Assembly (NCBI RefSeq): GCF_000429985.1
Contig: NZ_AUCX01000007.1
Location: forward strand, 124,001 to 188,000
Origin: Maridesulfovibrio bastinii DSM 16055
GTDB lineage: Bacteria > Desulfobacterota > Desulfovibrionia > Desulfovibrionales > Desulfovibrionaceae
Length of the DNA: 64,000 nt
Direction of reading: 5' to 3'
Under the pieces are notes generated by a model. It was not told where the DNA came from. It saw nothing but the letters and a program-made list of their open reading frames with translations, and made no database searches. This document shows positions 10,568 through 21,439 of this stretch, piece by piece. Position numbers and translations under genes: made by a program. Each line of letters begins with the position of its first letter. Position 1 is the first letter of the stretch.

Positions 10568-11179
10568 TTAGCCCAGATATGGTTCAAGCTCACTGACGGC
10601 TTCAAAGAGGAAGTGGTCAATCAGCTCGCAGAAGAGATGGCCTACTGCAATATGTATTTCCTGAATTACAGGTGTATCAGTACTTGGAATGCTTACAACA
10701 TGATCACATAAGGGAAGCATTTCTCCGGTTTTCATACCGGTCATTCCTACTGTGATCATGTCTTTGCGGCGGGCTTCTTTCAATGCGGCAATTACATTCG
10801 GGCTGGAACCTGAAGTACTGATTCCTATAAGAACGTCACCTGCTGATCCAAGAGCCTGAATTTGTTTTTCAAAGATGGTATCAAACGAATAGTCATTACC
10901 GATTGCTGTGAGGATGGATGTGTCAGTGGTCAGGGCAATTCCCGGAAGAGCAGGTCTTTCGAGCTTGAAGCGGTTTACAAGTTCGGCAGCCAGATGCTGA
11001 CAGTCCGCGGCACTGCCACCGTTGCCACAGAAAAATATTTTACCGCCTTTTGCAAGAGCTACAGCCAGAGATCTGGCAATATCAACGACCTGTTCAGAAT
11101 TTGCTTCAAAAAATGCTTCACGGACTTCAACCCCGGAGCGGGCATGATCAAGAACTTTTTGCAGTGCGGTTTCCGACAT
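10568..11179 (-). CDS. gmhA: Phosphoheptose isomerase (D-sedoheptulose 7-phosphate isomerase)
   Basis: Cytoplasmic SIS-fold enzyme of 203 residues that converts sedoheptulose 7-phosphate to D-glycero-D-manno-heptose 7-phosphate, the first step of ADP-heptose synthesis for the LPS inner core. The sequence shows the GmhA signature FCGNGGSAADCQHLAAELVNRF, the phosphate-binding ISTSGSSPN loop and the C-terminal EIHIAVGHLFCELID helix that supplies the catalytic histidine. DiaA-like proteins share the fold, but the intact EL(V)NRF and HIxGH motifs favour GmhA. It is divergent from the NagZ-type gene, so both likely have promoters in 11180-11372. Confidence 0.92.
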   Translation of the reverse strand: MSETALQKVLDHARSGVEVREAFFEANSEQVVDIARSLAVALAKGGKIFFCGNGGSAADCQHLAAELVNRFKLERPALPGIALTTDTSILTAIGNDYSFDTIFEKQIQALGSAGDVLIGISTSGSSPNVIAALKEARRKDMITVGMTGMKTGEMLPLCDHVVSIPSTDTPVIQEIHIAVGHLFCELIDHFLFEAVSELEPYLG

Positions 11180-11372
11180 TATGCTTCCTTTAATTACTTG
11201 ATTTGTTCATTTTCAGCCTTGCAATCTGTTGCGGCTGTCGACAACCCATGTATATAAAAACCTCTCTGCTGGCAATAAGCGGAGGCTTCTATTGAGTTTG
11301 TTTGAGCAGGCTGTTTACCGGCAGATATCGTTTTGAATACATTTTATATTTACCATTTTCAGGAGTTTGAAT

Positions 11373-12497
11373 TTGTCTGATTTTTTTAAAATTAATTACA
11401 TCTGTCTGCTGTTTATTCTATTTTTGTCCGCATCTCCTGCTTTTGCAAATACTATGCAGGCAGCTGAAATGGATACCATGATAGGGCAGATGATCATGGT
11501 TGGATTCAGAGGAATGGAGATAGGTAATGATAGTCCGATTGCACAGGATATCGAATCTGCACACATAGGTGGGGTGATTCTGTTTAATAAAGACTGTCTT
11601 CTTGATTTCGGACCTAGAAATATTGAAAGTTCTGAACAGCTAAAAAGGCTGACAGACTCCTTACAAAAATATTCCAAAATACCTTTACTTGTTGCTGTTG
11701 ATCAGGAAGGCGGCAGAGTACAGCGGCTTAAAGCTGAACAGGGATTTAATGAAACTCCAAGTGCCGCTGAATTAGGAAAAGACGGTAAGTTGGAAACAGC
11801 TTATAAGGCCGGGGCTGAAGTTGGTAAAACTTTGCGCTCTTCCGGATTCAACCTTGATTTTGCGCCTGATCTTGATGTGAATGTAAATCCTGATAATCCT
11901 GTAATAGGCAAGCTTGAACGCAGCTTTTCGGCTGATTCGGAAGTTGTCTCCAAACTTGGGACAGCTTTCATTCAAGGATTGAGATCGCAGGGAATTTTTT
12001 CATGCGTAAAACATTTTCCGGGGCATGGCAGTTCAACTGGAGACAGTCACCTTGGTCTGACGGATGTCAGCTCGACATGGACGGAGAAAGAGCTGCTGCC
12101 GTTTGAATATATAGTTAAAAACAATAGAACTGACATGGTGATGACCGCCCATATATTTAACAGGAATTTAGATCCTGACTATCCGGCTACACTTTCATCA
12201 AAAGTCATCAGTGGTATCCTGCGTAAAAAGCTTGGCTATAACGGGGTGGTAATCACCGATGATATGCAGATGAAAGCCATAAGCGATTCCTACGGATTCA
12301 AGGAGTCCATATATCGTGCAGTGGAGGCTGGGGCGGACATACTCCTTTTTGGGAATAATATTGCCTACGAAAAGGGGATAGGGCGCAGAGTGTTCAAGGT
12401 CTTAAAGTCAATGGTTGAACAGGGGCGCATCAGTCCGGAAAGGATAAAGCAGTCTTATGATAGAATTATGAAACTTAAAAGCCGCATTGCACAGTAA
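11373..12497 (+). CDS. Secreted beta-N-acetylhexosaminidase-like GH3 glycosidase, NagZ family
   Basis: Glycoside hydrolase family 3 protein of about 374 residues, predicted to cleave N-acetylglucosamine from peptidoglycan fragments. It has the NagZ motif KHFPGHGSSTGDSHLGL, the early VDQEGGRVQRL motif and the catalytic VITDDMQM segment. Cytoplasmic NagZ lacks a leader. This one begins with a signal peptide (KINYICLLFILFLSASPAFA is the hydrophobic part), so it likely acts in the periplasm. Two TTG codons compete for the start. The second, at 11373, has AGGAG at 7 bp spacing, while the first touches the ribosome site, so I chose the second. It is convergent with the downstream kinase. Confidence 0.9.
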   Translation: MSDFFKINYICLLFILFLSASPAFANTMQAAEMDTMIGQMIMVGFRGMEIGNDSPIAQDIESAHIGGVILFNKDCLLDFGPRNIESSEQLKRLTDSLQKYSKIPLLVAVDQEGGRVQRLKAEQGFNETPSAAELGKDGKLETAYKAGAEVGKTLRSSGFNLDFAPDLDVNVNPDNPVIGKLERSFSADSEVVSKLGTAFIQGLRSQGIFSCVKHFPGHGSSTGDSHLGLTDVSSTWTEKELLPFEYIVKNNRTDMVMTAHIFNRNLDPDYPATLSSKVISGILRKKLGYNGVVITDDMQMKAISDSYGFKESIYRAVEAGADILLFGNNIAYEKGIGRRVFKVLKSMVEQGRISPERIKQSYDRIMKLKSRIAQ

Positions 12498-12526
12498 AGG
12501 CAATGATGCATATTCCGTCTGCTTTT

Positions 12527-15085
12527 TTAGTAGCTGGGGGCTTCCGGTAGCATAATGGTAAAGGAAGTCCCTTCGCCTACTTTTGAGTGAACTTCGAAAA
12601 TTCCATTGTGGTTTTTGGTAATGATGAAATAAGAGACCGAAAGTCCAAGTCCCGTTCCCACTCCGGGATCTTTAGTCGTGAAAAATGGTTCGAAAACTCT
12701 TTTACGGGTCTCGGCATCCATTCCCGGTCCATTATCTTTAATTTCACAGCAGACCATATTCTGGCATTTGGATATGGAAACCTCAATACGTGGTTTTTCT
12801 TCCATTTCTTCCCAGTCTGACATTGCCTGAGCTGAATTTCTCAGAAGATTCAGAAAGACCTGCTCTATTTCTGTGTTTGAGCATAACACTGGTGGCACGT
12901 CAGGAGAATAATTTCTAACAATTTCAATCTGTTTAAAGTCGTACCTTTTTTTGAGATCATAATCTTTTGCGGCAAGATTAATTGTATTATCCAGTAGTAC
13001 ATCCAGCTTTCCGGGAGCCTTTCTTGAGTCGCTTCTTCTACTGAATTCAAGCATTCCTGAAACAATGTCGGCAGCTCTTATTCCTGACTCAGTAATACCG
13101 TTGAGCATTGAGGTGATCTTTCTCAGCTCCATATATTGCAGAACCGCATCAAGGTCGCAACCTGCTTTTTTTGCGGCATCTATATTGGGTTTCAGATCAG
13201 GAGAGAACCTGCGGATTATGTTTTGGATGCCCTGTAGAATTCCGCCCAGAGGATTGTTGATTTCATGGGCCATTCCTGCTGCAAGACCGCCGACAGACAT
13301 CATTTTTTCGGTCTGAATCATTATCTCTTCAAGTCTGACTCTTTCCGTAACGTCATCTATCCTGATTACGGCTCCCTGCTCATAGCTCCCGGTCAAAGGA
13401 TATATCATTACATCAACATATTTGATTAATCCTTTGTCAGAACTCGTAACTATGTTTTCGGTATCTGGGACACCGGTGATCAGTGCCATTTCCAATTTAT
13501 CCCTGAATTCTGTCAATATAGGAAAAGCTCTTTCAACCGGTGCATCCTTGATATCATTTATATCCATAGAGGACATTTGACCTGCGGACAGATTGAAATG
13601 GTTAACTCTAAGAATGCTGTCAACGCTGATAACGACTGATGGCATTGAATCGATAATATCTTTGATGCGGTTGTTGGCTTTGCTCAGTTCGAGAACGGCC
13701 TTTCTACGATCAGTGATATCCATGCCCACACATAGTATTTCAGCTACTTGGCCGTCCTCACTATACACAGGGCTGTTGGTCCATTGAATCCAGACCCTTG
13801 ATCCGTCTTTGCGTATATTTTCATTGTTGCTGGTCGGAAGATTCTCAGGATTTTTAAATAGCTCCACCAGCTTCTTTCTTAGGTCTTCTCCGCCGGGATT
13901 AATCACAGGTACAATAGTATCAAAAATATTTTTCCCGATTATTTCCTGCTGGGTATATCCGAAAAAGGTCTGAGCAAATTCATTAAAGAAAGTGATATTG
14001 CCGTCGCGGTTCATTCTTAAAATAATACTGTTTGCCCGGTTCACAAGGTCCCGGTATTTTTCTTCGGATATTGTCAGGGCTCGGGAGTGTTGAGAGACCG
14101 CATCCAGAAGATGTACCATGTTTCTTGCAAAAAAAGTCATTGAGTTAAGGTACATGCGGTTTTCCTGAAAAACAGTGCTCTCTGCGAGGTGATCCCAGTC
14201 AATGCTCTTCAGTTCTTGCGCTGTATCTTTCATGATAACCGGAACGGTCTGCGATTTATCAGAGATTGTTATTCCTGAAAGCAGGCTGTTGATCTTTCGG
14301 AATTCAGATTCAACCAGCAGCAGATCTCCGGATATTTTACGAGATCTGATAAGCCCTGTTCCCAAGGTAATGGTTGTAAGTATTATTAGAATGGTCAGCC
14401 CGTAAAATTCTTTTGAAACATCTTTAATAAGGGCCATGTCGAACATAGCAGGTTCTGATGATCTGGAGTGTTCGATGGCAAAGGCATGACCGTTATAGAA
14501 AACTATTCCATGATTCAGGCTGGAGAATGGAATTTTATGTTTATTAAAAGTGGAATATTCAATTCCACCATGCTCGTTGAATAAAATGATCTGCTGAGTT
14601 TTAGGGACAGTGGGCAGCAGACTTTTGGGGGCGAGCAGACCAATTATATACGAATGCGTGGTTCTTTTTATCAGGTATACAGCCTTTAATGCCGGGTCCA
14701 GAATATTTCGAAATTGGATAAGCTTTCTTTCACCTATCTTTGTGTCTTTGATTCTCTCATATAATTCTGATCCATATATATTTTTAAGGGAAATTTTTTC
14801 CTGATCGCGTTCAAAGACTTTTCCGTTAAGCTGTATTTTAAAAACTGTGGTGAAACCATAGTTTGTTGTCGACGTGGTCGTAATCGCTTCGCTTAAAAAT
14901 TCGATCCTGTTTTTAAGGTATGTGGACCATGACTGGGCGCTTTCATTCAGACCTGAATTGATTATCCAAATAAACAGCAGCAGTGAGAAAATAGCATTCG
15001 CCGCAAAGATACCCATGAAAATCCATAAGTATTTCCGTATCCTGCTGTAAAATTGTCGTATGCTTCTGGTTTTGTCACGAACCAT
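12527..15085 (-). CDS. Membrane PAS-PAS sensor histidine kinase
   Basis: Kinase of about 852 residues. A membrane helix at about 19-44, a periplasmic region of about 180 residues without a family I can name, and a second helix near 229-247 are followed by a linker and two PAS domains (about 342-463 and 475-590). Then come the HisKA segment [12 protein letters not shown] with phospho-acceptor histidine near 607, the N box [10 protein letters not shown] and the ATP lid [13 protein letters not shown]. This is the NtrB/HinP-like HisKA class. No receiver or regulator is encoded next to it, so it is an orphan kinase. ATG at 15085 was chosen because AGG lies 7 bp upstream; a TTG two codons earlier is too close. 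Confidence 0.93.
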   Translation of the reverse strand: MVRDKTRSIRQFYSRIRKYLWIFMGIFAANAIFSLLLFIWIINSGLNESAQSWSTYLKNRIEFLSEAITTTSTTNYGFTTVFKIQLNGKVFERDQEKISLKNIYGSELYERIKDTKIGERKLIQFRNILDPALKAVYLIKRTTHSYIIGLLAPKSLLPTVPKTQQIILFNEHGGIEYSTFNKHKIPFSSLNHGIVFYNGHAFAIEHSRSSEPAMFDMALIKDVSKEFYGLTILIILTTITLGTGLIRSRKISGDLLLVESEFRKINSLLSGITISDKSQTVPVIMKDTAQELKSIDWDHLAESTVFQENRMYLNSMTFFARNMVHLLDAVSQHSRALTISEEKYRDLVNRANSIILRMNRDGNITFFNEFAQTFFGYTQQEIIGKNIFDTIVPVINPGGEDLRKKLVELFKNPENLPTSNNENIRKDGSRVWIQWTNSPVYSEDGQVAEILCVGMDITDRRKAVLELSKANNRIKDIIDSMPSVVISVDSILRVNHFNLSAGQMSSMDINDIKDAPVERAFPILTEFRDKLEMALITGVPDTENIVTSSDKGLIKYVDVMIYPLTGSYEQGAVIRIDDVTERVRLEEIMIQTEKMMSVGGLAAGMAHEINNPLGGILQGIQNIIRRFSPDLKPNIDAAKKAGCDLDAVLQYMELRKITSMLNGITESGIRAADIVSGMLEFSRRSDSRKAPGKLDVLLDNTINLAAKDYDLKKRYDFKQIEIVRNYSPDVPPVLCSNTEIEQVFLNLLRNSAQAMSDWEEMEEKPRIEVSISKCQNMVCCEIKDNGPGMDAETRKRVFEPFFTTKDPGVGTGLGLSVSYFIITKNHNGIFEVHSKVGEGTSFTIMLPEAPSY

Positions 15086-15425
15086 GTTCAAGCCTGATGT
15101 ATGTTCGCATAAGATTATCCAAGTCGCTAAAACAGATATCTTTATAAAGTAGTTTAAAATGCTGGTTTTCGCAAACTGTCTTTATACCGTTAATCGCTAC
15201 TTTGAATCCAGTAAGCTTCAGGACACTTTATACAGACGCAGATATACACTCTGATAATCAGTTCAAAAATATAGGGAAGCTTTTTCCTTGTTCTATCTTC
15301 TCAGGCAGAATTGGCCTTTCTCCGGCTATCCTCACTATATTCTCCCACATACTTTTCTAAATCAATAGTTCTATTGTTTCAGGTTATTAAAGATAAATTA
15401 ATGTAAATTAATATAGAAATCAAAA

Positions 15426-15446
15426 GTTGGGCATATTCTTTGCTTA
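15426..15446 (+). promoter_or_regulatory. Candidate sigma-54 promoter for flagellin
   Basis: GTTGGGCATATTCTTTGCTT has GG at 15430-15431, exactly ten bases, then GC at 15442-15443. It matches the sigma-54 -24/-12 consensus (TTGGCA-N5-TTGC) at GGCA and TTGC. The predicted start is near 15455, giving a leader of roughly 390 nt. Sigma-54 control of flagellar genes is common; its use for this flagellin is inferred. Confidence 0.6.
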
Positions 15447-15454
15447 ACAGCCTT

Positions 15455-15847
15455 TAGAAAAATAAATTTTAAAAAAGTGGTGTGAGGCAGGAAACCGGGA
15501 ACAGTCAAAACCCATGAAGATCAGACAGGCTTTATTCGGTCTTTAATTGAGGACCGAAACAAATTTCCTTCATGGCAGAGTTCCGGGTTCCAATGACGGA
15601 CATAAATTCACCTTTATCAATTTAAATAAAGGTAAAGCTATCTGATGCGGGTGTTCTGGAAGCAGAGCAGAATCAGTGTCTGTCCGGAAATCTCAGGCCT
15701 GGCCGTGAGCGGGATTCCCGCCGGTAAATCTGCCGATGGAGGGTAATCTATGGAGTAGGTGTCTCTGAAAATAACATCTAACTAATGTCAAAGTGGATGG
15801 ATCCACTTAGGTCGCTCAAAATTGGAATAATTCAAGGAGGAATTATT
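15455..15847 (+). promoter_or_regulatory. Long structured 5' leader of the flagellin mRNA
   Basis: Non-coding stretch between the candidate promoter and the flagellin start. A nested three-part hairpin occupies 15493-15589. The outer stem is AACCGGGAAC with GTTCCGGGTT (one mismatch). The middle stem is CCATGAAG (15512-15519) with CTTCATGG (15568-15575). The tip is TTCGGTC (15535-15541) with GACCGAA (15552-15558). A second hairpin, GCGGG-ATT-CCCGC, lies at 15709-15721. Four ANGGA motifs follow (15736, 15750, 15797 and 15835). It resembles no riboswitch I can name. Confidence 0.6.
15791..15808 (+). promoter_or_regulatory. Candidate CsrA-binding hairpin in the flagellin leader
   Basis: AAGTGG (15791-15796) and CCACTT (15803-15808) form a perfect 6-bp stem that presents the hexaloop ATGGAT, so GGA sits in the loop. 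This is the geometry of high-affinity CsrA sites. A second GGA lies in the ribosome site AAGGAGG (from 15835), about 37 nt downstream, the two-site arrangement known from the Bacillus hag leader. Confidence 0.6.
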
Positions 15848-16732
15848 ATGTCGCTCGTAATCAACCACAACCTTATGGCAGCTAATGCCAGCCGTAACCT
15901 GCAGGCATCATACGGACGTCTTTCAACTTCAACCAGACGTCTGTCCTCGGGACTTCGTGTTGGAACAGCTGCTGATGACGCAGCAGGACTGGCTATTCGC
16001 GAACTTATGCGCTCGGATGTTAAGTCTCTTAATCAGGGAATTCGTAATGCAAACGATGCAATTTCCATGATTCAGACCGCAGACGGAGCACTGGGCGTTA
16101 TCGACGAAAAGCTTATCCGTATGAAGGAACTGGCAACTCAGGCATCAACCGGTACCTATAACTCCGATCAGCGTTTGATTATCGATTCTGAATATCAGGC
16201 AATGGCTTCGGAAATTACCCGTATCGCAAATGCTACAGACTTCAACGGTATCCACCTGCTCAACGGTAACATGTCCGGTGAAGTAGATGCCCATGATGGA
16301 TCAGGCATGAAGTCCAATGGTCCTGTAAAGATCCACTTCGGAACCGGTAACGATTCGGCAGAAGACTACTATTACATCTCGATCGATACCGCTACCGCAT
16401 CGGCTCTGGGTGTAGGAAGTGCTGCAAACAACTCCATTTCAACACAGGAACTTGCTCAGCAGTCTTTGGAAAAGCTTACCAAGGCGATTATTTCCAAGGA
16501 TAAGATCCGTGCAAACCTTGGAGCATTGCAGAACAGACTGCAGAACACTATAACCAACCTTTCGGTTCAGGCAGAAAACGTACAGGCTTCTGAATCCCGT
16601 ATCTCAGACGTTGACGTTGCAACTGAAATGACCGAATTCGTCCGCAACCAGATTCTTACACAGTCAGCGGTTGCGATGTTGTCTCAGGCTAACAGTATGC
16701 CTAAGATGGCAATGCAGCTCATCGGCGGTTAG
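15848..16732 (+). CDS. Flagellin
   Basis: Filament protein of 294 residues. The N-terminal domain begins SLVINHNLMAANASRNL and continues with the flagellin D0/D1 signature RLSSGLRVGTAADDAAGLAI. The C-terminal D0/D1 helix ends AMLSQANSMPKMAMQLI. The variable central region is short (about residues 140-200), as in other compact flagellins. The start is fixed by AAGGAGG ending 7 bp before the ATG at 15848. The same frame is open 21 codons further upstream, but that part overlaps the leader hairpin and is not flagellin-like. It stands as a single-gene unit with its own terminator. The leader suggests CsrA/FliW-type translational control, but neither of those genes is in the window. Confidence 0.97.
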   Translation: MSLVINHNLMAANASRNLQASYGRLSTSTRRLSSGLRVGTAADDAAGLAIRELMRSDVKSLNQGIRNANDAISMIQTADGALGVIDEKLIRMKELATQASTGTYNSDQRLIIDSEYQAMASEITRIANATDFNGIHLLNGNMSGEVDAHDGSGMKSNGPVKIHFGTGNDSAEDYYYISIDTATASALGVGSAANNSISTQELAQQSLEKLTKAIISKDKIRANLGALQNRLQNTITNLSVQAENVQASESRISDVDVATEMTEFVRNQILTQSAVAMLSQANSMPKMAMQLIGG

Positions 16733-16763
16733 TAATAACAACCCGGTGAGTAGTGAAACTCAG

Positions 16764-16803
16764 AAAGGGGGATTCGTGATAGCGAATCTCCCTTTTCATT
16801 TTT
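16764..16803 (+). terminator. Rho-independent terminator after flagellin
   Basis: AAAGGGGGATTCG and CGAATCTCCCTTT form a long stem around TGATAG, followed by a T-rich tract. It starts 32 bp after the flagellin stop. Confidence 0.85.
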
Positions 16804-17560
16804 ACAGCCCCTCTGTCTGAATACTAAATAAAATTATGACCCGGCAGGGTAAGATTATTAAAATATGGCGAGTTTTAAAAATATAATTGTTCTGAAGACT
16901 CGCAAAATATTATTTTTATAACGACTCTTTTTCCGCATTTTTTCCGCACCGATCTCTAATTTTCAGGATTTAATTTTAAAATAAAGATGTATTTTATTTT
17001 TGCAAAATATTTCAAAAGTGGTTCCTCATCCAGAGCAAGTTTACTTTTTCACAAAGTTTATTTATTAGTATTTTCCCCTGAGCAAAAGTGATTTTGGGGA
17101 TGCTTATGCCTGCGTGTCAGGCCGTTTTTCGGCAGGATTTGTTCTTTAAACATGCAGGAATTTATAGTGATTTTTTCAATGAAACCGGTAAATCTTATCC
17201 GTTTAAGTCTATTAATTTAGTCTTATTGAGCTGTTATCTTTATTCAAAAAAAGAAAATAATAGCTGAAATTTGATGATAAATGTTCACAAAAGGTGATTT
17301 CATCAGAGGCTTTTTCAGTTTTTATTGATAGCAAGTAAGATAAAATTTGACTTGAATTGAAGATTTTTTATTAAAGTCTGGTACCGTTTTCAGAGTTGAA
17401 ATAAGAAAATAATGCTTCAGAATTCAGAAAAAATGTCTCGGTGCAGGCTTTTCTGTTATTTAATGAGGCCGGAAGCTGCTGAAACTTGTTGCATCCTGAT
17501 ATTGTTGCTCAAAGATAATATCAAGGACTGTATCCCTGAGAATTAAGAGGAGAATTTAAA
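16804..17560. other. Long AT-rich non-coding region upstream of isocitrate dehydrogenase
   Basis: About 750 bp with no credible open frame on either strand. A possible small hairpin, GCGAGT with ACTCGC, occurs around 16868-16905. The ribosome site AAGAGGAG of the next gene lies at 17545-17552. No known RNA gene or promoter consensus was recognised, and a small RNA cannot be excluded. Confidence 0.4.
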
Positions 17561-18706
<1,146 letters not shown>

Positions 18707-18728
18707 CAGTTATTTATTTATAATAATC

Positions 18729-18770
18729 AAAAACAGCCCCCGAGCAGACTGCTTGGGGGCTGTTTTATTT
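18729..18770 (+). terminator. Rho-independent terminator after isocitrate dehydrogenase
   Basis: AAACAGCCCCC pairs with GGGGGCTGTTT. The stem is extended inward by AGC/GCT and followed by TTTTATTT. It lies between two convergent genes and may serve both. Confidence 0.92.
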
Positions 18771-18783
18771 GCGCTGTATGGGA

Positions 18784-19113
18784 TTAATTTATTTTAATCT
18801 TCAGCCTGCCTTTTTTAACAGATATTTCAATATAGCAATCCGGGGAATCAAACTTCAGGCTTTGCAGCTTGATCAGCTTCAGATTTCTTATATCAGGAAT
18901 TACATTCAGCTGTAGTGAACCTTTGGGAATTCTTTTCATGTGTACTTTTTCATCCGGAACAAGCCGAAACTGATAAAGCGGAACTCCGGTTGAAACGTAA
19001 ACCAGAGAACCTGCAACAGGAAAAGAACACTTGTTGCGGACCGTCACAGCCTGAGCGTTTGAAATGGCAAAAAAGAATATCAGTAGTACCAGAATCGGAA
19101 TTGATTTTGTCAT
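18784..19113 (-). CDS. Small secreted protein of unknown function
   Basis: A 109-residue protein with a clear signal peptide (hydrophobic ILVLLIFFFAISNA, then AQA cleavage). The mature part is about 85 residues, rich in beta-forming residues and lysine, with two cysteines (in RNKCSFP and SPDCYIE) that could form a disulfide. I recognise no family. AAGGAGG lies 6 bp before the ATG, which makes the gene credible. It is convergent with isocitrate dehydrogenase and 38 bp downstream of the aminotransferase on the same strand, so it may be transcribed from that promoter. Confidence 0.7.
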   Translation of the reverse strand: MTKSIPILVLLIFFFAISNAQAVTVRNKCSFPVAGSLVYVSTGVPLYQFRLVPDEKVHMKRIPKGSLQLNVIPDIRNLKLIKLQSLKFDSPDCYIEISVKKGRLKIKIN

Positions 19114-19151
19114 TCTGTACCTCCTTAAGCCATAACTGTCAGAGCTGAAAA

Positions 19152-20312
19152 TCAGCTGTTTTCTTTTACATACTTTTCAAGTCTATCCATACCTTCAGCA
19201 AGGTTTTCCAGAGAATTTGCATAGGAAAGACGGATGAAGCCTTCAGCTCCCTTACCAAAGTCAATACCGGGTGTTACACCTATTGCAGCTTTTTCAAGTA
19301 TATCAAAAGCCAGTTTGTAAGAACTGCCGCCAAACTTTTCGGCAAGTTTTTTAGCATTGACCAGAATATAAAATGCTCCTGTAGGCTCAACCTTTATTTC
19401 AAAGCCCATTTCACGCAGCCGTTTCAACAGAAACAAGCGCCGTTTGTTATAGGTCTGCTTCATCTTTTCCACATCGTCCCATGCGTCTTTGAGAGCGGCA
19501 ACTCCGGCCCATTGAGCTATGGAGTTCGCGGAAATAAAGAAGTTCTGGCAAAGCTTTTGTAAAGGGCGGACATATTTTTCAGGTGCGATAATATATCCCA
19601 GCCGCATTCCGGTCATGGCAAAAATTTTGGAAAAGCCATTCAGTACAAAAGCATGGTCGGTATATTCAAGAATTGTATGCTCCTTACCTTCATATACCAG
19701 ACCATGGTATATTTCATCTGAAACAATCCACGGTCCCATTTCGGCTATTTCTTTCATCCTTTCCGGGGAAAGAAGAGTTCCTGCCGGATTGCTGGGAGAA
19801 TTCAGCATGATAGCTTTAGTTTTATCATTCATTTTTTTACGGATTTCTTCCGGGCGAAATTGGAAACCGTCATCTTCAAAAATAGGAACTCTTAAAGCTT
19901 CACCATCTGCAAAAGCAATAAAATTATCATAACAGGCATAGCATGGATCGGACAGGATTACGTTTTCACCGGGATCAAGTAGAAAGGTGAACAGGAGCAG
20001 CATGGCCGGTGAAGTGCCTTGAGTCACTATAATTCTTCCGGGATCAACATCAACGTTATACTCTTTTTTGTAATAATCGCTGATAGCATTACGAAGCTCT
20101 TCAACCCCGAGGCTGTGGGTGTAATGTGTCTGGCCATCCTGAAGCGCCTTGCAGCAGGCGTCTTTTACACATTGAGGCGTGTCGAAATCAGGCTCACCTA
20201 CCTCCATGTGGATTACCTTTTTACCGGCGCGCTCCATTTTCTGAGCCGCTTCCAGCACGTCCATGACTAGAAAAGGTGATATCTTACAGGCTCTTTTTGA
20301 AATACATTCCAT
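19152..20312 (-). CDS. Class I/II pyridoxal-phosphate aminotransferase
   Basis: Cytoplasmic fold-type I aminotransferase of 386 residues, related to aspartate/alanine aminotransferases of the AspC/AlaA group. Visible motifs are HMEVGEPDFDTP at the N-terminus, the TQGTSPAMLLLF cofactor segment, NSPSNPAGTLL, SDEIYHGLVYEG and the Schiff-base lysine in NGFSKIFAMTGMRLGY, with FIRLSYANS near the end supplying the substrate arginine. The amino donor and acceptor cannot be fixed from sequence. Transcription runs away from the class IV aminotransferase at 20618, with which it shares a 305-bp divergent upstream region. Confidence 0.9.
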   Translation of the reverse strand: MECISKRACKISPFLVMDVLEAAQKMERAGKKVIHMEVGEPDFDTPQCVKDACCKALQDGQTHYTHSLGVEELRNAISDYYKKEYNVDVDPGRIIVTQGTSPAMLLLFTFLLDPGENVILSDPCYACYDNFIAFADGEALRVPIFEDDGFQFRPEEIRKKMNDKTKAIMLNSPSNPAGTLLSPERMKEIAEMGPWIVSDEIYHGLVYEGKEHTILEYTDHAFVLNGFSKIFAMTGMRLGYIIAPEKYVRPLQKLCQNFFISANSIAQWAGVAALKDAWDDVEKMKQTYNKRRLFLLKRLREMGFEIKVEPTGAFYILVNAKKLAEKFGGSSYKLAFDILEKAAIGVTPGIDFGKGAEGFIRLSYANSLENLAEGMDRLEKYVKENS

Positions 20313-20617
20313 GGAATTTACTCCTGTTTTTTATGAAGCTGTCTGAATACTGCCGGCAAACGAAATTATGGTTCTGCCGTGTTCCGATAGCAGAATTTGA
20401 ATCACAGGCTCATAAATAATTTATGGCCCTTTGAAGCATTAATAGAATATAACCTTATAATGTAATTGAAATAATAAAGTGGATTAAGATTAAAACGTGC
20501 CGGGGCCGGTTGTCTATAGTCAAGCGCTGTGCTTTTATAGTTAAAAAGTTATTTTTTCTTTTTTTTATTATTCAACAGTTCTTTTATTCAGGTACATTTT
20601 TAGAAAAGAAGGTGTGA
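20313..20617. other. Divergent promoter region between two aminotransferase genes
   Basis: A 305-bp AT-rich region that must carry promoters for both flanking genes. A T-rich tract lies near 20550-20580, and AAGAAGG precedes the plus-strand ATG. I could not assign -35/-10 elements or an operator with confidence. Confidence 0.4.
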
Positions 20618-21379
20618 ATGATTTATTATCGCGATGGAAAAATGCAGGAAGGGGAGCTTTCAGTGGCACCGATGCAACCTGCTTTCAGAACCGGGTACGG
20701 TTTCTATGAAACTATTGCATGGAACAGACGTACTGTCTGTCATTTGAATCTTCACCTTGTCAGAGTGATGGCCAGTCTTGAGGAATTTTGCATTACTCCC
20801 GATGAAGTAGATTATGAAAAAGTTCTACCGGAAGTTGTCGCTGCAAACGGTCTTTCCGATTCATTTGCCAGAATAAATTTGTTTTATCCTCTTGAAAACG
20901 GCAGAGCCAGAACCATAGTCACCGCTGATCCTTTTGATTATCAGCCGGAGCGAGTCTGGAAAATGAGGATCAGGGATGAAATATTTCTTTCAGAAATGAT
21001 GCGTCATAAAACAATGAGCCACATGGAATATTTCATAGCCTGGCAGCAGGCTGTGGCTGAAGGTGCGGATGATTCGGTCTTTTGTGATCCGGCAGGGAAT
21101 ATTCTTGAATCAAGTGTTTCGGCACTTGTTTTTTCACGTGACGGGCATTTCTATGAGACTGAAACAAATTATAAATTGCCAAGTACTGCTCTTGCCGTTG
21201 CAGCTCAACACCTTAAAATAGAAAGAAAAGTAATACCACTCTCGGCAGCAGGAGATTATGAATATGTGTATGCCTTGAACTCTCTTGGAGGGATGATACC
21301 TGTCTCAGAACTAGGAGAGTACAGTTACAAGCTTGACTTTGGTACGGCGGCAAAGATTACAAGGCTGATATTATCGTGA
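20618..21379 (+). CDS. Class IV aminotransferase-like protein (PabC/IlvE superfamily)
   Basis: A 253-residue fold-type IV pyridoxal-phosphate enzyme. The N-terminal RTGYGFYETIAWN segment matches the GxGxFET region of aminodeoxychorismate lyase and branched-chain aminotransferases. The lysine in MRHKTMSHMEYFIA matches the catalytic KTxNYL position, and GNILESSVSALVF matches the GxxxExxxxN(I/V)F cofactor motif with Ser in place of Asn. Length suits PabC (4-aminobenzoate synthesis) better than IlvE. The assignment between PabC and a D-amino-acid transaminase stays open. It has its own terminator. Confidence 0.85.
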   Translation: MIYYRDGKMQEGELSVAPMQPAFRTGYGFYETIAWNRRTVCHLNLHLVRVMASLEEFCITPDEVDYEKVLPEVVAANGLSDSFARINLFYPLENGRARTIVTADPFDYQPERVWKMRIRDEIFLSEMMRHKTMSHMEYFIAWQQAVAEGADDSVFCDPAGNILESSVSALVFSRDGHFYETETNYKLPSTALAVAAQHLKIERKVIPLSAAGDYEYVYALNSLGGMIPVSELGEYSYKLDFGTAAKITRLILS

Positions 21380-21382
21380 AAA

Positions 21383-21413
21383 AAAGCCTCCGAAAAAATC
21401 GGAGGCTTTAATA
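21383..21413. terminator. Bidirectional terminator between the class IV aminotransferase and trpS
   Basis: Perfect 11-bp stem AAAGCCTCCGA / TCGGAGGCTTT around a 5-nt loop. A-rich on the left and T-rich on the right, it can stop both convergent transcripts. Confidence 0.9.
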
Positions 21414-21439
21414 TTTCTTAGCAGTGGCAATATGGAATT

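Noticed and set aside
15490-15730. A c-di-GMP (GEMM) or other known riboswitch in the flagellin leader
   Set aside because: I could not find the conserved GEMM core or tetraloop-receptor pattern. The leader is folded, but no known class fits.
15785-15847. In-frame 21-codon extension upstream of flagellin
   Set aside because: It overlaps the hairpin leader, has no ribosome site of its own, and the perfect AAGGAGG sits just before the ATG at 15848, where the canonical flagellin N-terminus begins.
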